Origin: Pseudomonas sp. GGS8 | Lineage (GTDB): Bacteria > Pseudomonadota > Gammaproteobacteria > Pseudomonadales > Pseudomonadaceae | Direction: 5' to 3' | NCBI RefSeq assembly: GCF_024168645.1 | Contig: NZ_JALJWF010000001.1 | Span: forward strand, 434,001-498,000 | Length of the DNA: 64,000 nucleotides | In this document: one piece after another, positions 1-8,202 of the stretch | Position numbering within the stretch: position 1 is the stretch's first letter | Layout of the letters: the number at the start of each line of letters is the position of its first letter | The notes under the pieces: generated by a model | Told to the model about the DNA's origin: nothing | Seen by the model: the letters and a program-made list of their open reading frames with translations, nothing else | Database searches by the model: none | Position numbers and translations under genes: made by a program

Positions 1-303
1 AGCGATTCGCAGCACCTGTATCGTTTGCCGGATTTCACCGCAATCGATGCCCCCGGCCTGGTCTGGAGCGCGCGCAGTGCCTGGCGCCGTGGCCTGTCGA
101 AAATCGTCAGCGATCAGCGCGAACAGCGCTGGCGCCAGGCGCCGGTGATTCGCCTCGGCCTGCACCCGGTGGACATGCGTCATGAGTTCTCGCGTCATTA
201 TTGGCTGCAACTCCTCAAGCGTTTGCTCGACGAGGGCCGTGTGCCGATGACCAAGGCCAACTGGCTGTCGCTGCAACACGACCTCGTTGGTCGCGCCGCA
301 TGA
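1..303 (+). CDS. C-terminal end of a polysaccharide deacetylase-like (DUF2334-type) protein, 5' truncated
   Basis: The reading frame is open from the first base of the window and ends in TGA at 301-303, so only about 100 C-terminal residues are visible. The segment RLGLHPVDMR followed by FSRHYWLQ resembles the C-terminal part of DUF2334/polysaccharide deacetylase-like proteins, which have a TIM-barrel-like fold and act on surface polysaccharide. The catalytic part lies outside the window, so activity cannot be judged. The stop codon overlaps the ATG of the next gene (ATGA), indicating translational coupling with the membrane protein that follows. The family assignment comes from a short segment and is moderate only. 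Confidence 0.65.
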   Translation, partial: SDSQHLYRLPDFTAIDAPGLVWSARSAWRRGLSKIVSDQREQRWRQAPVIRLGLHPVDMRHEFSRHYWLQLLKRLLDEGRVPMTKANWLSLQHDLVGRAA

Positions 304-1295
304 GCCGCGGGATTCTGCTGGTCATCGCCCTGCTCGCTGCGGTGCTCATCCCCTCGTTGTTGGGCGGCGGCGAGACATGGTCACGGCTGCAACGCTTCCC
401 GCTGGAATGGCTGCTGATCATGTTCGGCATGATCCTGTTGTGCTGGATGATCAACACCCTGCGCTTGCGCCTGTTGCTGGGCGATCAGAGTGACAAGGTG
501 AGCCGCCTCAAAAGCCTCGGGGTGGTGATGTCCGCCGAGTTCGCCTACTGCGCCACCCCCGGCGGCAGTGGCGGACCGCTGACCATCATGGCCCTGCTGG
601 CTCGACACGGTGTGCGGCCAGCCAGGGGCAGCGCCGTGTTCGCCATGGACCAGTTGAGCGACCTGCTGTTTTTCCTCTGCGCACTGTGCGGGATTCTGAT
701 TTATGCATTGTTCCAGCACCTCAGTCAGCGCATGGAGTGGCTGCTGACTGTCAGCGCCATCTCGATGTTCGTTGGGCTGTTCAGTTGCGCGGTGGTGGCT
801 CGCTACCACCGCTCACTGATTCGCCTGAGCGGTCGGTTGCTCGCCCACCTCAATGTCAAAGAGGCGACTCGGCTTCGCTGGGCGCGAAAGCTCCTGCACT
901 TCCTGGCGGCGTTCACTGACACACTGAAGTTACCCTTTCAGACGTTGATCACCGTGTTTGCCCTGACCTGCCTGCATTGGGTCTTGCGGTATAGCGTGCT
1001 GTATCTGGCGTTGCGCGGGCTGGGCGTGGATTTGCAGTGGGCCTGGTGCTTTCTGATCCAGATGCTGTCATTGAGTGCGGGGCAATTCAGTCTGTTGCCG
1101 GGCGGTGCCGGGGCGGCGGAACTGACGTCGGCGGCGCTGCTGGCGCCCATGGTGGGGAAATCCACCGCAGCGGCGGCGATTCTGATCTGGCGGACAGTGA
1201 CCTATTACTTCTATCTGGTGGTCGGTGGCCCGGTGTTTCTGCTGATGCTCGGGCGGCCATTGCTGAAAAAGCTGATGAAATTCAAGCAAGCTTAA
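300..1295 (+). CDS. Lysylphosphatidylglycerol synthase transmembrane-domain (flippase-like) membrane protein
   Basis: This 331-residue protein is strongly hydrophobic, with about eight predicted membrane helices and the conserved FAYCATPGGSGGPLT region near residue 80. A second signature, SLSAGQFSLLPGGAGAAELTSAALL, lies around residue 255-285. Both are typical of the UPF0104/lysylphosphatidylglycerol synthase TM family, here without the soluble aminoacyltransferase domain. Such proteins are thought to move or bind lipids in the inner membrane; the substrate is not known. I chose the ATG at 300 because it overlaps the preceding stop as ATGA. An in-frame upstream extension to 201 would run far into the previous gene. 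It probably forms an operon with the deacetylase-like gene. Confidence 0.85.
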   Translation: MSRGILLVIALLAAVLIPSLLGGGETWSRLQRFPLEWLLIMFGMILLCWMINTLRLRLLLGDQSDKVSRLKSLGVVMSAEFAYCATPGGSGGPLTIMALLARHGVRPARGSAVFAMDQLSDLLFFLCALCGILIYALFQHLSQRMEWLLTVSAISMFVGLFSCAVVARYHRSLIRLSGRLLAHLNVKEATRLRWARKLLHFLAAFTDTLKLPFQTLITVFALTCLHWVLRYSVLYLALRGLGVDLQWAWCFLIQMLSLSAGQFSLLPGGAGAAELTSAALLAPMVGKSTAAAAILIWRTVTYYFYLVVGGPVFLLMLGRPLLKKLMKFKQA

Positions 1296-1302
1296 AGATC
1301 AT

Positions 1303-1440
1303 CTGTGGCGAGGGGGCTTGTCGGAACGCCGCACCGCCCCGTTCGGCGGCGCAGCCGTCGCAAGATCAGCACGCAAGGTCTACCTGAAAGAGTGCCGGGG
1401 CCGCTTCGCAGCCCAACGGGGGCAAGCGCCCTCACCACAG
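1303..1440. repeat. REPIN-like inverted pair of REP sequences
   Basis: CTGTGGCGAGGGGGCTTG at the left end and its imperfect inverse (GGGGGCAAGCGCCCTCACCACAG) at the right end flank about 95 bp. The same REP type recurs at 10381, 34989 and 59880. It lies just after the membrane-protein stop and may act as a transcript end. Confidence 0.75.
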
Positions 1441-1447
1441 GGTCTTT

Positions 1448-1624
1448 TCAGGCCCCGCTGGCTGTATCGTCAGAATCGTCCTGCAACTGCTCCCACAACT
1501 CGGCGGCACCGGGAAACTCCGTGCCGTCTTCGGGGCTCAGGTCATCCGGGTCGTAGCGGCTCAAACATCCCTCACCCAATGTGGCGGGCGCCTTGGAAGT
1601 GGCTTTGTCCAGCGGATCGGCCAT
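1448..1624 (-). CDS. Small hypothetical acidic protein
   Basis: A 58-residue reading frame, MADPLDKATSKAP..., rich in Asp and Glu (SRYDPDDLSPEDGTEFP). I recognise no domain. GAGGA lies 7 nt before the ATG at 1624 and only 1 nt before an alternative ATG at 1630, so 1624 is preferred. It sits between the flippase-like gene and purU and is transcribed convergently to the former. The ribosome-binding site and non-random composition favour a real gene, but with no recognised family it could be spurious. Confidence 0.5.
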   Translation of the reverse strand: MADPLDKATSKAPATLGEGCLSRYDPDDLSPEDGTEFPGAAELWEQLQDDSDDTASGA

Positions 1625-1705
1625 GGTCATGTCCTCAGTGCAGAAACGGCGAAGGGCCTGAAGCGATTGAACGCCCAGGCCCTTCGAATTTCAACCGAAT
1701 GGCTG

Positions 1706-2554
1706 TCAGAACACGACGGTTTTGTTGCCGTGCACCAACACCCGGTCTTCCAGGTGATAACGCAGGCCACGGGCCAGCACCATTTTCTCGACGTCACGAC
1801 CGAAGCGCACCATGTCTTCAATACTGTCGCTGTGACTGACGCGCACCACGTCCTGCTCGATGATCGGACCGGCGTCCAGCTCTTCGGTGACATAGTGGCA
1901 AGTGGCGCCGATCAACTTCACGCCACGCATCGAAGCTTGATGATACGGCTTGGCACCGACGAACGACGGCAGGAAGCTGTGGTGAATGTTGATGACTTTG
2001 TGGGCATATTCGCGGCACAACTCGGGCGGCAGAATCTGCATGTAACGGGCCAGCACCACCACTTCGGCCTCATGCTGTTTGACCAGACGCGAGACTTCGG
2101 CGAAGGCCGGTTCCTTGTTCTGCGGGTTGACTGGTACATGGTAGTAAGGAATACCGTGCCACTCGACCATGCTGCGCAAATCGTCATGGTTGGAAATCAC
2201 GCAGGCAATTTCACAATCCAGTTCGTCGCTGTGCCAGCGGTGCAACAAGTCAGCCAGGCAATGGGACTCACGGCTGGCCATCAACACCACACGCTTCTTC
2301 TGCTCGGTGTCAGTGATGCGCCAGTCCATCGAGAACTCTTGGGCAATCGGTGCAAACGCTTCGCGAAAGGCTTCGATACCGAAAGGCAGCGAATCGGCAC
2401 GAATTTCGTGACGCATGAAGAACCAGCCACTGAGATTGTCCGAGTGATGGCTCGCTTCAGTGATCCAGCCGTTATGTGACGCCAGAAAGTTACTGACTTT
2501 AGCAACGATGCCGACGCGGTCCGGGCAAGCAATCACCAGCCGAAAAGTGCGCAT
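1706..2554 (-). CDS. purU: Formyltetrahydrofolate deformylase
   Basis: PurU hydrolyses 10-formyltetrahydrofolate to formate and tetrahydrofolate, balancing one-carbon pools in the cytoplasm. The 282-residue length matches the family. Residues 1-80 form an ACT domain (RLVIACPDRVGIVAKVSNFL). The C-terminal half is a formyltransferase fold with the ISNHDD segment, the catalytic-loop region VINIHHSFLPSF and the region GVKLIGATCHYVTEELDAGPII. I chose the ATG at 2554 because ACT domains of this family begin within a few residues of it and GGAG lies 10 nt upstream; a longer frame to 2710 adds 52 residues unlike the family. It is divergent from mvaT, the arrangement recalled for purU1-mvaT in P. aeruginosa. 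Confidence 0.96.
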   Translation of the reverse strand: MRTFRLVIACPDRVGIVAKVSNFLASHNGWITEASHHSDNLSGWFFMRHEIRADSLPFGIEAFREAFAPIAQEFSMDWRITDTEQKKRVVLMASRESHCLADLLHRWHSDELDCEIACVISNHDDLRSMVEWHGIPYYHVPVNPQNKEPAFAEVSRLVKQHEAEVVVLARYMQILPPELCREYAHKVINIHHSFLPSFVGAKPYHQASMRGVKLIGATCHYVTEELDAGPIIEQDVVRVSHSDSIEDMVRFGRDVEKMVLARGLRYHLEDRVLVHGNKTVVF

Positions 2555-2881
2555 GAGGGGGAAACTCCAGAACTTCGCAAAGGCCGCCATTCTAGCGATT
2601 GCGCAGCAAAACTGCAGTATTGATGACGCGCGGCCGCAGATTGCGGTCCGCGACACAGATTCCGGCGGCGCCATACGCCAGTGCATGGTGCTCTTGTAGC
2701 CAATCTTCAAGGGGGCAACTGTGAATAATTGTGACGCTATTTAACTGTCATCCCAATGTGTGTCCTATTCACCGCAACTCATTTAAATAAAACTTCGGTT
2801 AAATGTTTACTTGATGAAACACCCTGACTATTATTGTCGCACTGTCACCCTGTCATCTAGCGCCAACATAAGGTAGTCCCC
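2555..2881. other. AT-rich divergent intergenic region between purU and mvaT
   Basis: 327 bp without a gene. The mvaT-proximal half is clearly AT-rich (TTTAAATAAAA, GTTAAATG) compared with its surroundings. MvaT binds AT-rich DNA, so autoregulation here is plausible (inference). A promoter candidate is listed separately; no RNA gene is seen. Confidence 0.6.
2806..2834 (+). promoter_or_regulatory. Candidate sigma-70 promoter of mvaT
   Basis: TTTACT at 2806-2811 and TATTAT at 2829-2834 are separated by 17 bp. They lie about 50 bp before the mvaT start in AT-rich DNA. The -10 is good and the -35 weak. Confidence 0.5.
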
Positions 2882-3259
2882 ATGTCCTTGATCAACGAAT
2901 ATCGCGCCACCGAAGAAGCTATCAAAGAGCTGCAAGCCCGTTTGAAGAACCTGTCCCAAGACGACAAACTGCAAACCGAGCTGGAATTCGAAGGCAAATT
3001 GCGCACCCTGATGGGCGAATACTCCAAATCCCTGCGTGACATCATTGCCCTGTTGGATCCAGAGTCCAAAACCAAGGCTCCACGTGGCGGCGCAGTAAAA
3101 ACTACCGGCACCAAGCGTGCTCGCAAAGTTAAACAATACAAAAACCCGCACAACGGCGAAGTCATCGAAACCAAAGGTGGCAACCACAAGACTCTGAAAG
3201 AGTGGAAAGCCAAGTGGGGCGGTGATGTGGTTGAAGGCTGGGCTACCCTGCTGGGCTAA
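2882..3259 (+). CDS. mvaT: H-NS-like nucleoid protein MvaT
   Basis: MvaT is the Pseudomonas xenogeneic silencer and global regulator, binding AT-rich DNA as oligomers. This 125-residue protein has an N-terminal coiled-coil dimerisation segment (EYRATEEAIKELQARLKNLSQDD, residues 5-27). A basic linker (TKRARKVKQYKNPHNGEVIETKGGNHKTLKEWKAKWG) forms the C-terminal DNA-binding domain, where the KGGNHKTLK segment is the AT-hook-like loop. Nearly every residue agrees with the P. aeruginosa protein as I recall it. The start is the ATG at 2882, preceded by AAGGTAGTCCCC. A strong intrinsic terminator follows. Its neighbours purU and sbcB match the usual locus. Confidence 0.97.
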   Translation: MSLINEYRATEEAIKELQARLKNLSQDDKLQTELEFEGKLRTLMGEYSKSLRDIIALLDPESKTKAPRGGAVKTTGTKRARKVKQYKNPHNGEVIETKGGNHKTLKEWKAKWGGDVVEGWATLLG

Positions 3260-3296
3260 GCCGCAAGCGTGTCGCAGCCTGATCGCGACCCAAAAG

Positions 3297-3323
3297 AACG
3301 CCAGCGAATGCTGGCGTTTTTTT
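3297..3323 (+). terminator. Intrinsic terminator after mvaT
   Basis: A perfect 9-bp stem, AACGCCAGC / GCTGGCGTT, with a GAAT loop is followed by a run of T. It lies 37 nt after the mvaT stop. Confidence 0.92.
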
Positions 3324-3357
3324 ATGTCCGGGATTCAAGCGGACATCATTTTCGTTT

Positions 3358-4788
3358 TCAAAGATTCAAACGTTTTCGTAATGCCTGGACATGAATCAGC
3401 CAGTCATCCAGAACCTCTTGCTGAAACGATGTAGGACTAATCGTCAATTGGGCGGCAGCTGTCAGAAAACTTTCCAGCGTATTGGGAGCGCCCCACTCCG
3501 GTACGGACAAACGTTGCTGACAGAATATTCGCCAGCGTTCTTGCTCTTCCAGGCTCAACGTATCGGGAAAGTTGCGTGCTCGATAACGAAACAATAATTC
3601 AGGCAAACGTTCATCATCGAACGGCCACTGCTCTTGTGCTAATTGCGCAGGGTCGGCGGCTCGGACTTGCTCACACAGACGACGATCCCGATCGCCGATA
3701 AAACTGTCGTATAACTGTTGTTCGGGGTCCTGGCTCGCGGCGAAATCCTCACGGGCATAAATCCCCGACACTTTATCTTGCCAAAGTTGTTGTGCGGCAC
3801 TTAGCCGCAGCGCCCGCTCCTGATAGAGCGCCATGTCCAGCCCCAAGCGTTGTTGATCTTCGGGACGAAGTACCGATAACGGCGCCACGACCGGGCACTT
3901 GTTGATGTGTATGAGCTTGAGTGGCACCGGCAGTTCGCCTTCAGCCAGATCGTCACGGCGGGTATAAAGCCGCTGACGCAAGGTTTCGGTATCCAGCTCG
4001 AGCAGCCCCTGTGGGTCCAGGTGCAGGTCACAGACAATCAGCGCGTTGCGATTGCGGGGATGCCAGGCCAGTGGCAGTACCACGCCCACATAATGGCGGG
4101 CTGCCGAAAAGCGTCCGGAAATGTGCACCATCGGCTGCAACAGCCGAATTTGGTCCATCACCTTTTGTTTGCTGCGCAACTGAAACAGCCAGTCATACAA
4201 CTTCGGCTGTTTCTCGCGAATCAGACGCGCCAGGGCGATGGTGGCGCGAACATCCGACAGCGCCTCGTGGGCATTTCCGTGATCGATGCCGTTAGCGGCC
4301 GTCAGGCGTTCGAGCTTGAGCGTCACCCGCCCTTCGTCATCCGTGGGCCAGACGAAGCCATCGGGACGCAACGCATAAGCCGCGCGCACTATGTCGATCA
4401 GGTCCCAGCGGCTGTTACCCCCTTGCCACTCCCGTGCGTAGGGATCGAAAAAGTTTCGATACAGGCTGTAACGGGTCATCTCGTCGTCGAAACGCAGCGT
4501 GTTGTACCCCGCCCCACAGGTACCGGGGGCGGCGAGCTGGGCATGCACCCGTGTCATGAAATCGGCTTCGCTCAAACCTTGCTCGGCCAGACGGTCTGGC
4601 GTGATACCGGTGATCGCGCAGGCTGCCGGATGCGGCAGGATGTCGTCACTGGGCTGGCAGTAGAGATTGACCGGCTCGTCTATTTCATTGAGATCGAAGT
4701 CGGTGCGAATCCCCGCCACTTGCAACGGACGGTCGCAACGGGGGTTGATGCCAGTGGTTTCGTAGTCGTACCAGAAGATCGAGGTCAC
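3358..4788 (-). CDS. sbcB: Exodeoxyribonuclease I
   Basis: ExoI degrades single-stranded DNA 3' to 5' and acts in mismatch repair and recombination. The 476-residue length is that of the E. coli enzyme (about 475). The N-terminal DEDD exonuclease motif FWYDYETTGINPRCDRPLQ is at residues 5-23 (Asp8 and Glu10 being metal ligands). Further family segments are ITGITPD, YNTLRFDDEMTRYSLYRNFFDPY and the helical C-terminal ExoI domain ending LIHVQALRKRLNL. I chose the GTG at 4788, since AGGA lies 8 nt upstream and the product then begins VTSIFWYDYETTG as in relatives. An ATG at 4863 would add 25 unrelated residues. It is convergent with mvaT. Confidence 0.95.
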   Translation of the reverse strand: MTSIFWYDYETTGINPRCDRPLQVAGIRTDFDLNEIDEPVNLYCQPSDDILPHPAACAITGITPDRLAEQGLSEADFMTRVHAQLAAPGTCGAGYNTLRFDDEMTRYSLYRNFFDPYAREWQGGNSRWDLIDIVRAAYALRPDGFVWPTDDEGRVTLKLERLTAANGIDHGNAHEALSDVRATIALARLIREKQPKLYDWLFQLRSKQKVMDQIRLLQPMVHISGRFSAARHYVGVVLPLAWHPRNRNALIVCDLHLDPQGLLELDTETLRQRLYTRRDDLAEGELPVPLKLIHINKCPVVAPLSVLRPEDQQRLGLDMALYQERALRLSAAQQLWQDKVSGIYAREDFAASQDPEQQLYDSFIGDRDRRLCEQVRAADPAQLAQEQWPFDDERLPELLFRYRARNFPDTLSLEEQERWRIFCQQRLSVPEWGAPNTLESFLTAAAQLTISPTSFQQEVLDDWLIHVQALRKRLNL

Positions 4789-4971
4789 GGGTTGTTCCTG
4801 AACTGAAGACCGGCGAAGTCTAGGCGCACACAGGCTGCCCCGACCAGAATTCTTGTCATTCAATCACCTCTGGCCACGCACCGTGCAATACATAGTTATG
4901 TCGTTTCCCCCCGAGAGGCTGCTAGCATCGGACGGACATCGATTCGCAAACCAGCCACACCAAGGTTGCCC

Positions 4972-5697
4972 ATGTTCGAGACCACAGCACCGCCACGGAA
5001 AGCAACGCTGGCCCCGCCACTGGACACGCGGTATCACGTCGAAACGCCCGAAGGCATCGACTTGCCACTGCGCCCGGCCGGGTTGATGGTCCGTGCGCTG
5101 GCGTTCGCCATCGACCTGGGCCTGCGCGGCTTGATCCTGGGCCTGCTGTTTATGGTGCTGATGTTTCTCGGGAAACTCGGCGCCGGGCTGGGCTCGATTT
5201 TGCTGTTCGTGGTGAGCTGGTGGTACATGGTGCTGTTCGAAGTGCTGAATCAGGGGCGCTCGCCGGGCAAGCAATGGATGGGGCTGCGCGTGGTGCAGGA
5301 CGACGGCACGCCCATCGGCTGGTCCGCGTCCTTGGTGCGCAACCTGTTGCGATTTGTCGACATGTTGCCGTTCGGCTACTTTCTCGGGGCGATCAGTTGC
5401 CTGCAAAATCCCACGTTCAAACGCCTCGGCGACCTGGCCGCCGGCACGCTGGTGGTCTATAGCGAACAACCGCTCACCCGCCCACAGTTGCCCGATGTCC
5501 CACCACGGCGCACAGCCTTCGCGCTGACGCTGACCGAACAACGCGCCATCCTCGGGTTTGCCGAGCGCCAGAGTGAACTCTCCGAAGCACGGATCAACGA
5601 GCTCGCCTCGATACTTGCGCAACCGTTACAGGTATCGAAGCCGCAGGCCGTGGCCGAACTCAACGGCATCGCCCGCGGCCTGTTGGGCCCCCTATGA
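4972..5697 (+). CDS. RDD family integral membrane protein
   Basis: This 241-residue protein has the RDD signature: an Arg near the first helix (RPAGLMVRALAFAIDLGLRGLI), the Asp in AFAID, then further helices (LLFMVLMFLGKLG, SILLFVVSWWYMVLFEVLNQGRSPGKQWMGLRVV). About 70 soluble residues follow at the C terminus. The function of RDD proteins is mostly unknown; some are linked to ion transport. AAGG 6 nt before the ATG at 4972 decides against an in-frame TTG at 4966. It is the first gene of a six-gene cluster in which neighbours overlap by 4 bases, apart from a REPIN before the last gene. It is divergent from sbcB. Confidence 0.87.
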   Translation: MFETTAPPRKATLAPPLDTRYHVETPEGIDLPLRPAGLMVRALAFAIDLGLRGLILGLLFMVLMFLGKLGAGLGSILLFVVSWWYMVLFEVLNQGRSPGKQWMGLRVVQDDGTPIGWSASLVRNLLRFVDMLPFGYFLGAISCLQNPTFKRLGDLAAGTLVVYSEQPLTRPQLPDVPPRRTAFALTLTEQRAILGFAERQSELSEARINELASILAQPLQVSKPQAVAELNGIARGLLGPL

Positions 5698-6671
5698 AGC
5701 AAAGCCTGTTCGAAAACCGCCACAAGGCCGAATGGGAGCAATTTGCACTCACGCTTGAACGGCTCGAACGAAACAAGGAAGCCTCACGAATCGCCAGTTT
5801 CCCCAGCGATTACCGACGGCTCTGCCACCATCTGGCTCTGGCTCAGGAGCGCGGTTACAGCAGTTTCCTGATTGACTCGTTGCAGCAACAAGTGCTGCGC
5901 GGGCATCGACAGCTCTACCGGCATCGCAGTCGGCTGGGTGCCAATATGCTGGGTTTCATCCTTGCCGGATTCCCGCGACTGGTGCGCGAACAATGGCGTT
6001 TCGTACTGGCTTCCGGCCTGATATTTTTTGGCAGCCTGATCGGCTTCGCGTTGTTGGTCTATCTGTTTCCGGAACTGGTCTACAGCCTGATCCCGGCCGA
6101 GCAGGTCAGTGAGATGCAAAACATGTACGACCCCGACGCCGGTCATCTGGGGCGTTTGGCAGAACGGGCGGCCAGTGAAGACTGGATGATGTTCGGTTAC
6201 TACATCATGCACAACATCGGCATCGCTTTTCAGACCTTCGCCAGCGGTTTGTTGTTTGGCCTGGGCAGTGCGTTTTTCCTGTTCTTCAACGGCTTGATGA
6301 TCGGTGCGGTGGCCGGGCACCTGACACACATCGGCTATGGGCAAACCTTCTGGTCGTTCGTGATCGGTCACGGTGCCTTCGAACTGAGCGCCATTGCCCT
6401 GGCCGGTGCCGCCGGCCTGCAACTGGGTTGGGCGTTGATCGCGCCGGGTCGTTTGCCAAGGGCCGAGGCCCTGCGACTGGCCGCACGCAAAAGCGTGTTG
6501 CTGATTTGCGGGGTCATGCTGTTGCTGCTGATTGCGGCGTTTATCGAAGCCTACTGGTCGTCGCGCAGCGAAACTGCGCTGCTGACCAAATACCTGATTG
6601 GCGCAGCGCTTTGGGTGTCGGTCGCCACTTATCTGCTGTTTGCCGGACGGCCCCGCCATGCGCCTGAGTGA
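5694..6671 (+). CDS. Stage II sporulation protein M (SpoIIM/DUF95) family membrane protein
   Basis: This 325-residue membrane protein has a soluble N-terminal stretch rich in charged residues (KQSLFENRHKAEWEQFALTLERLER, DYRRLCHHLALAQERGYS). Five or six helices follow. The IMHNIGIAFQTFASGLLFGLGSAFFLFFNGLMIGAVAGHL segment and the FWSFVIGHGAFELSAIALAGAAGLQLG segment are characteristic of SpoIIM-like proteins. In non-sporulating bacteria the role is unknown. The family occurs with RDD and MoxR genes, as here, suggesting a membrane complex with the downstream ATPase (inference). The ATGA overlap with the RDD gene fixes the start. Confidence 0.88.
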   Translation: MKQSLFENRHKAEWEQFALTLERLERNKEASRIASFPSDYRRLCHHLALAQERGYSSFLIDSLQQQVLRGHRQLYRHRSRLGANMLGFILAGFPRLVREQWRFVLASGLIFFGSLIGFALLVYLFPELVYSLIPAEQVSEMQNMYDPDAGHLGRLAERAASEDWMMFGYYIMHNIGIAFQTFASGLLFGLGSAFFLFFNGLMIGAVAGHLTHIGYGQTFWSFVIGHGAFELSAIALAGAAGLQLGWALIAPGRLPRAEALRLAARKSVLLICGVMLLLLIAAFIEAYWSSRSETALLTKYLIGAALWVSVATYLLFAGRPRHAPE

Positions 6672-8202
6672 CGCCAGTGCGGTGATTCGCCCGCGCACAA
6701 GCTGGGAAGCCATGGACCTGGGGGTGCTGCTGAGTCAGCGCCATCGACGCCTGCTGATGACCAGTTGGGCGATCGTGACCTTGCCGATCTTTACCCTGCT
6801 CAGCCTGATACTGTGGGATTCGCCCTCCCTCGCCCTGTTTCTGTTCTGGTGGCTCAAACCCGCGTTCGATCGGCTGCCGCTGTACATCCTGTCCAAAGCC
6901 ATGTTCGGCGAAACCCCCACACTGAAACAGGCCCTGCGCCAATGGCCGCGCCTGCTCAAGCCGCAACTGCTGGCCAGCCTGACCTGGCGCCGCCTGAGCC
7001 TGAGCCGCAGTTTTCTGATGCCGGTGGTGCAACTCGAAGGCCTGGAGGGCGAAGCACGACAACAACGTATACGCGTGCTGTTGCAGCGCAATGCCGGTGC
7101 CGCGCAGTGGCTGACGATCATCGGCGTACAGCTGGAAAGCGCGTTGTGGATCGGCCTGATGGTGCTGTTCTACATGTTCTTGCCATTGCAGGTCGAACTC
7201 GACTGGGGCTGGCAGACCTTGATTGCCGCCGCCACACAAGACTGGCGCTGGCTGGAACACCTGACCAATACTTTTTACGCCCTGGTGCTGGTGGTCTGGG
7301 AACCGATCTATGTGGCCTGCGGTTTCAGCCTTTATCTGAACCGGCGCACGCGGCTGGAAGCCTGGGACATCGAACTGGTGTTCCGCCGCTTGCGCCAACG
7401 CCTGAGCAGCGCGGTCGTCATGCTGCTGCTGGCGACGATTGTACTGGCGCCGACGGGGCAAAGCGTCTGGGCCGCCGAACCGGACATGTCACCGGACAGC
7501 CCGCGTCTGCTGGAGCAACCGCTGACCAGTCAGGCGTCCCGAGATAGCATCAAGGCCATCCTCGATCAACCACCGTTCAAGAACAAGGAAACGGTGACCC
7601 GCTATCGGTTTGGCCAAGACAAGCCCGCCGACGACGCCGTGCACGATGGTCAAACACCCGCCTGGCTGAAAGCGCTGTTCAGTTTGCTCGACAGCCAACG
7701 TTTCGGCCCATTGGCCAACCTGATCGAAGTGTTGCTGTGGGGCGCGGTGATGGGCGCCATTGGCCTGTTGATCTGGCGTTACCGCGACTGGTTGCAGGCG
7801 TTCGTCAGCCGCCGGCCAGCGTTGAACCGAAAAATGACGCGACCATTACCGCAGCAAGCGTTCGGCCTGGACCTCAACCGCGAAACCCTGCCCGCCGATG
7901 TCGCGGCCAGCGCCGAAAGCCTCTGGCAGACCAACCCGCGTGAAGCCCTCGGCTTGCTCTATCGCGCCCTGCTCAGTCACTTACTGCACGATTTCAACAT
8001 GGCGCTCAAACCCGCCGACACCGAAGGCGAGGTGCTTCAGCGCATCGAACAACTGCAACAGCCAGCCTTGCTGGCCTTCAGCAAAAACCTGACCGCGCAC
8101 TGGCAGAACATGGCCTACGGGCATCGCCTGCCACCGGCGCATTTGCAACAGGAGCTCTGTGACGGCTGGCGCGTGTTGTTCGGCCCGGGAGCAACCCGTT
8201 GA
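6658..8202 (+). CDS. DUF4129 domain-containing membrane protein
   Basis: A 514-residue protein with several N-terminal membrane helices (residues 35-75 and 155-245), a helix near 255-275, a large soluble segment, a further helix around 355-375 (LIEVLLWGAVMGAIGLLIWRY) and a C-terminal DUF4129 region (ESLWQTNPREALGLLYRALLSHLLHDFNMAL). DUF4129 occurs in transglutaminase-like and MoxR-associated membrane proteins; no catalytic role is established. The ATG at 6658 overlaps the end of the SpoIIM gene by 14 nt. The longer in-frame start at 6598 has no support. The stop overlaps the TTG start of the next gene. Confidence 0.83.
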   Translation: MRLSDASAVIRPRTSWEAMDLGVLLSQRHRRLLMTSWAIVTLPIFTLLSLILWDSPSLALFLFWWLKPAFDRLPLYILSKAMFGETPTLKQALRQWPRLLKPQLLASLTWRRLSLSRSFLMPVVQLEGLEGEARQQRIRVLLQRNAGAAQWLTIIGVQLESALWIGLMVLFYMFLPLQVELDWGWQTLIAAATQDWRWLEHLTNTFYALVLVVWEPIYVACGFSLYLNRRTRLEAWDIELVFRRLRQRLSSAVVMLLLATIVLAPTGQSVWAAEPDMSPDSPRLLEQPLTSQASRDSIKAILDQPPFKNKETVTRYRFGQDKPADDAVHDGQTPAWLKALFSLLDSQRFGPLANLIEVLLWGAVMGAIGLLIWRYRDWLQAFVSRRPALNRKMTRPLPQQAFGLDLNRETLPADVAASAESLWQTNPREALGLLYRALLSHLLHDFNMALKPADTEGEVLQRIEQLQQPALLAFSKNLTAHWQNMAYGHRLPPAHLQQELCDGWRVLFGPGATR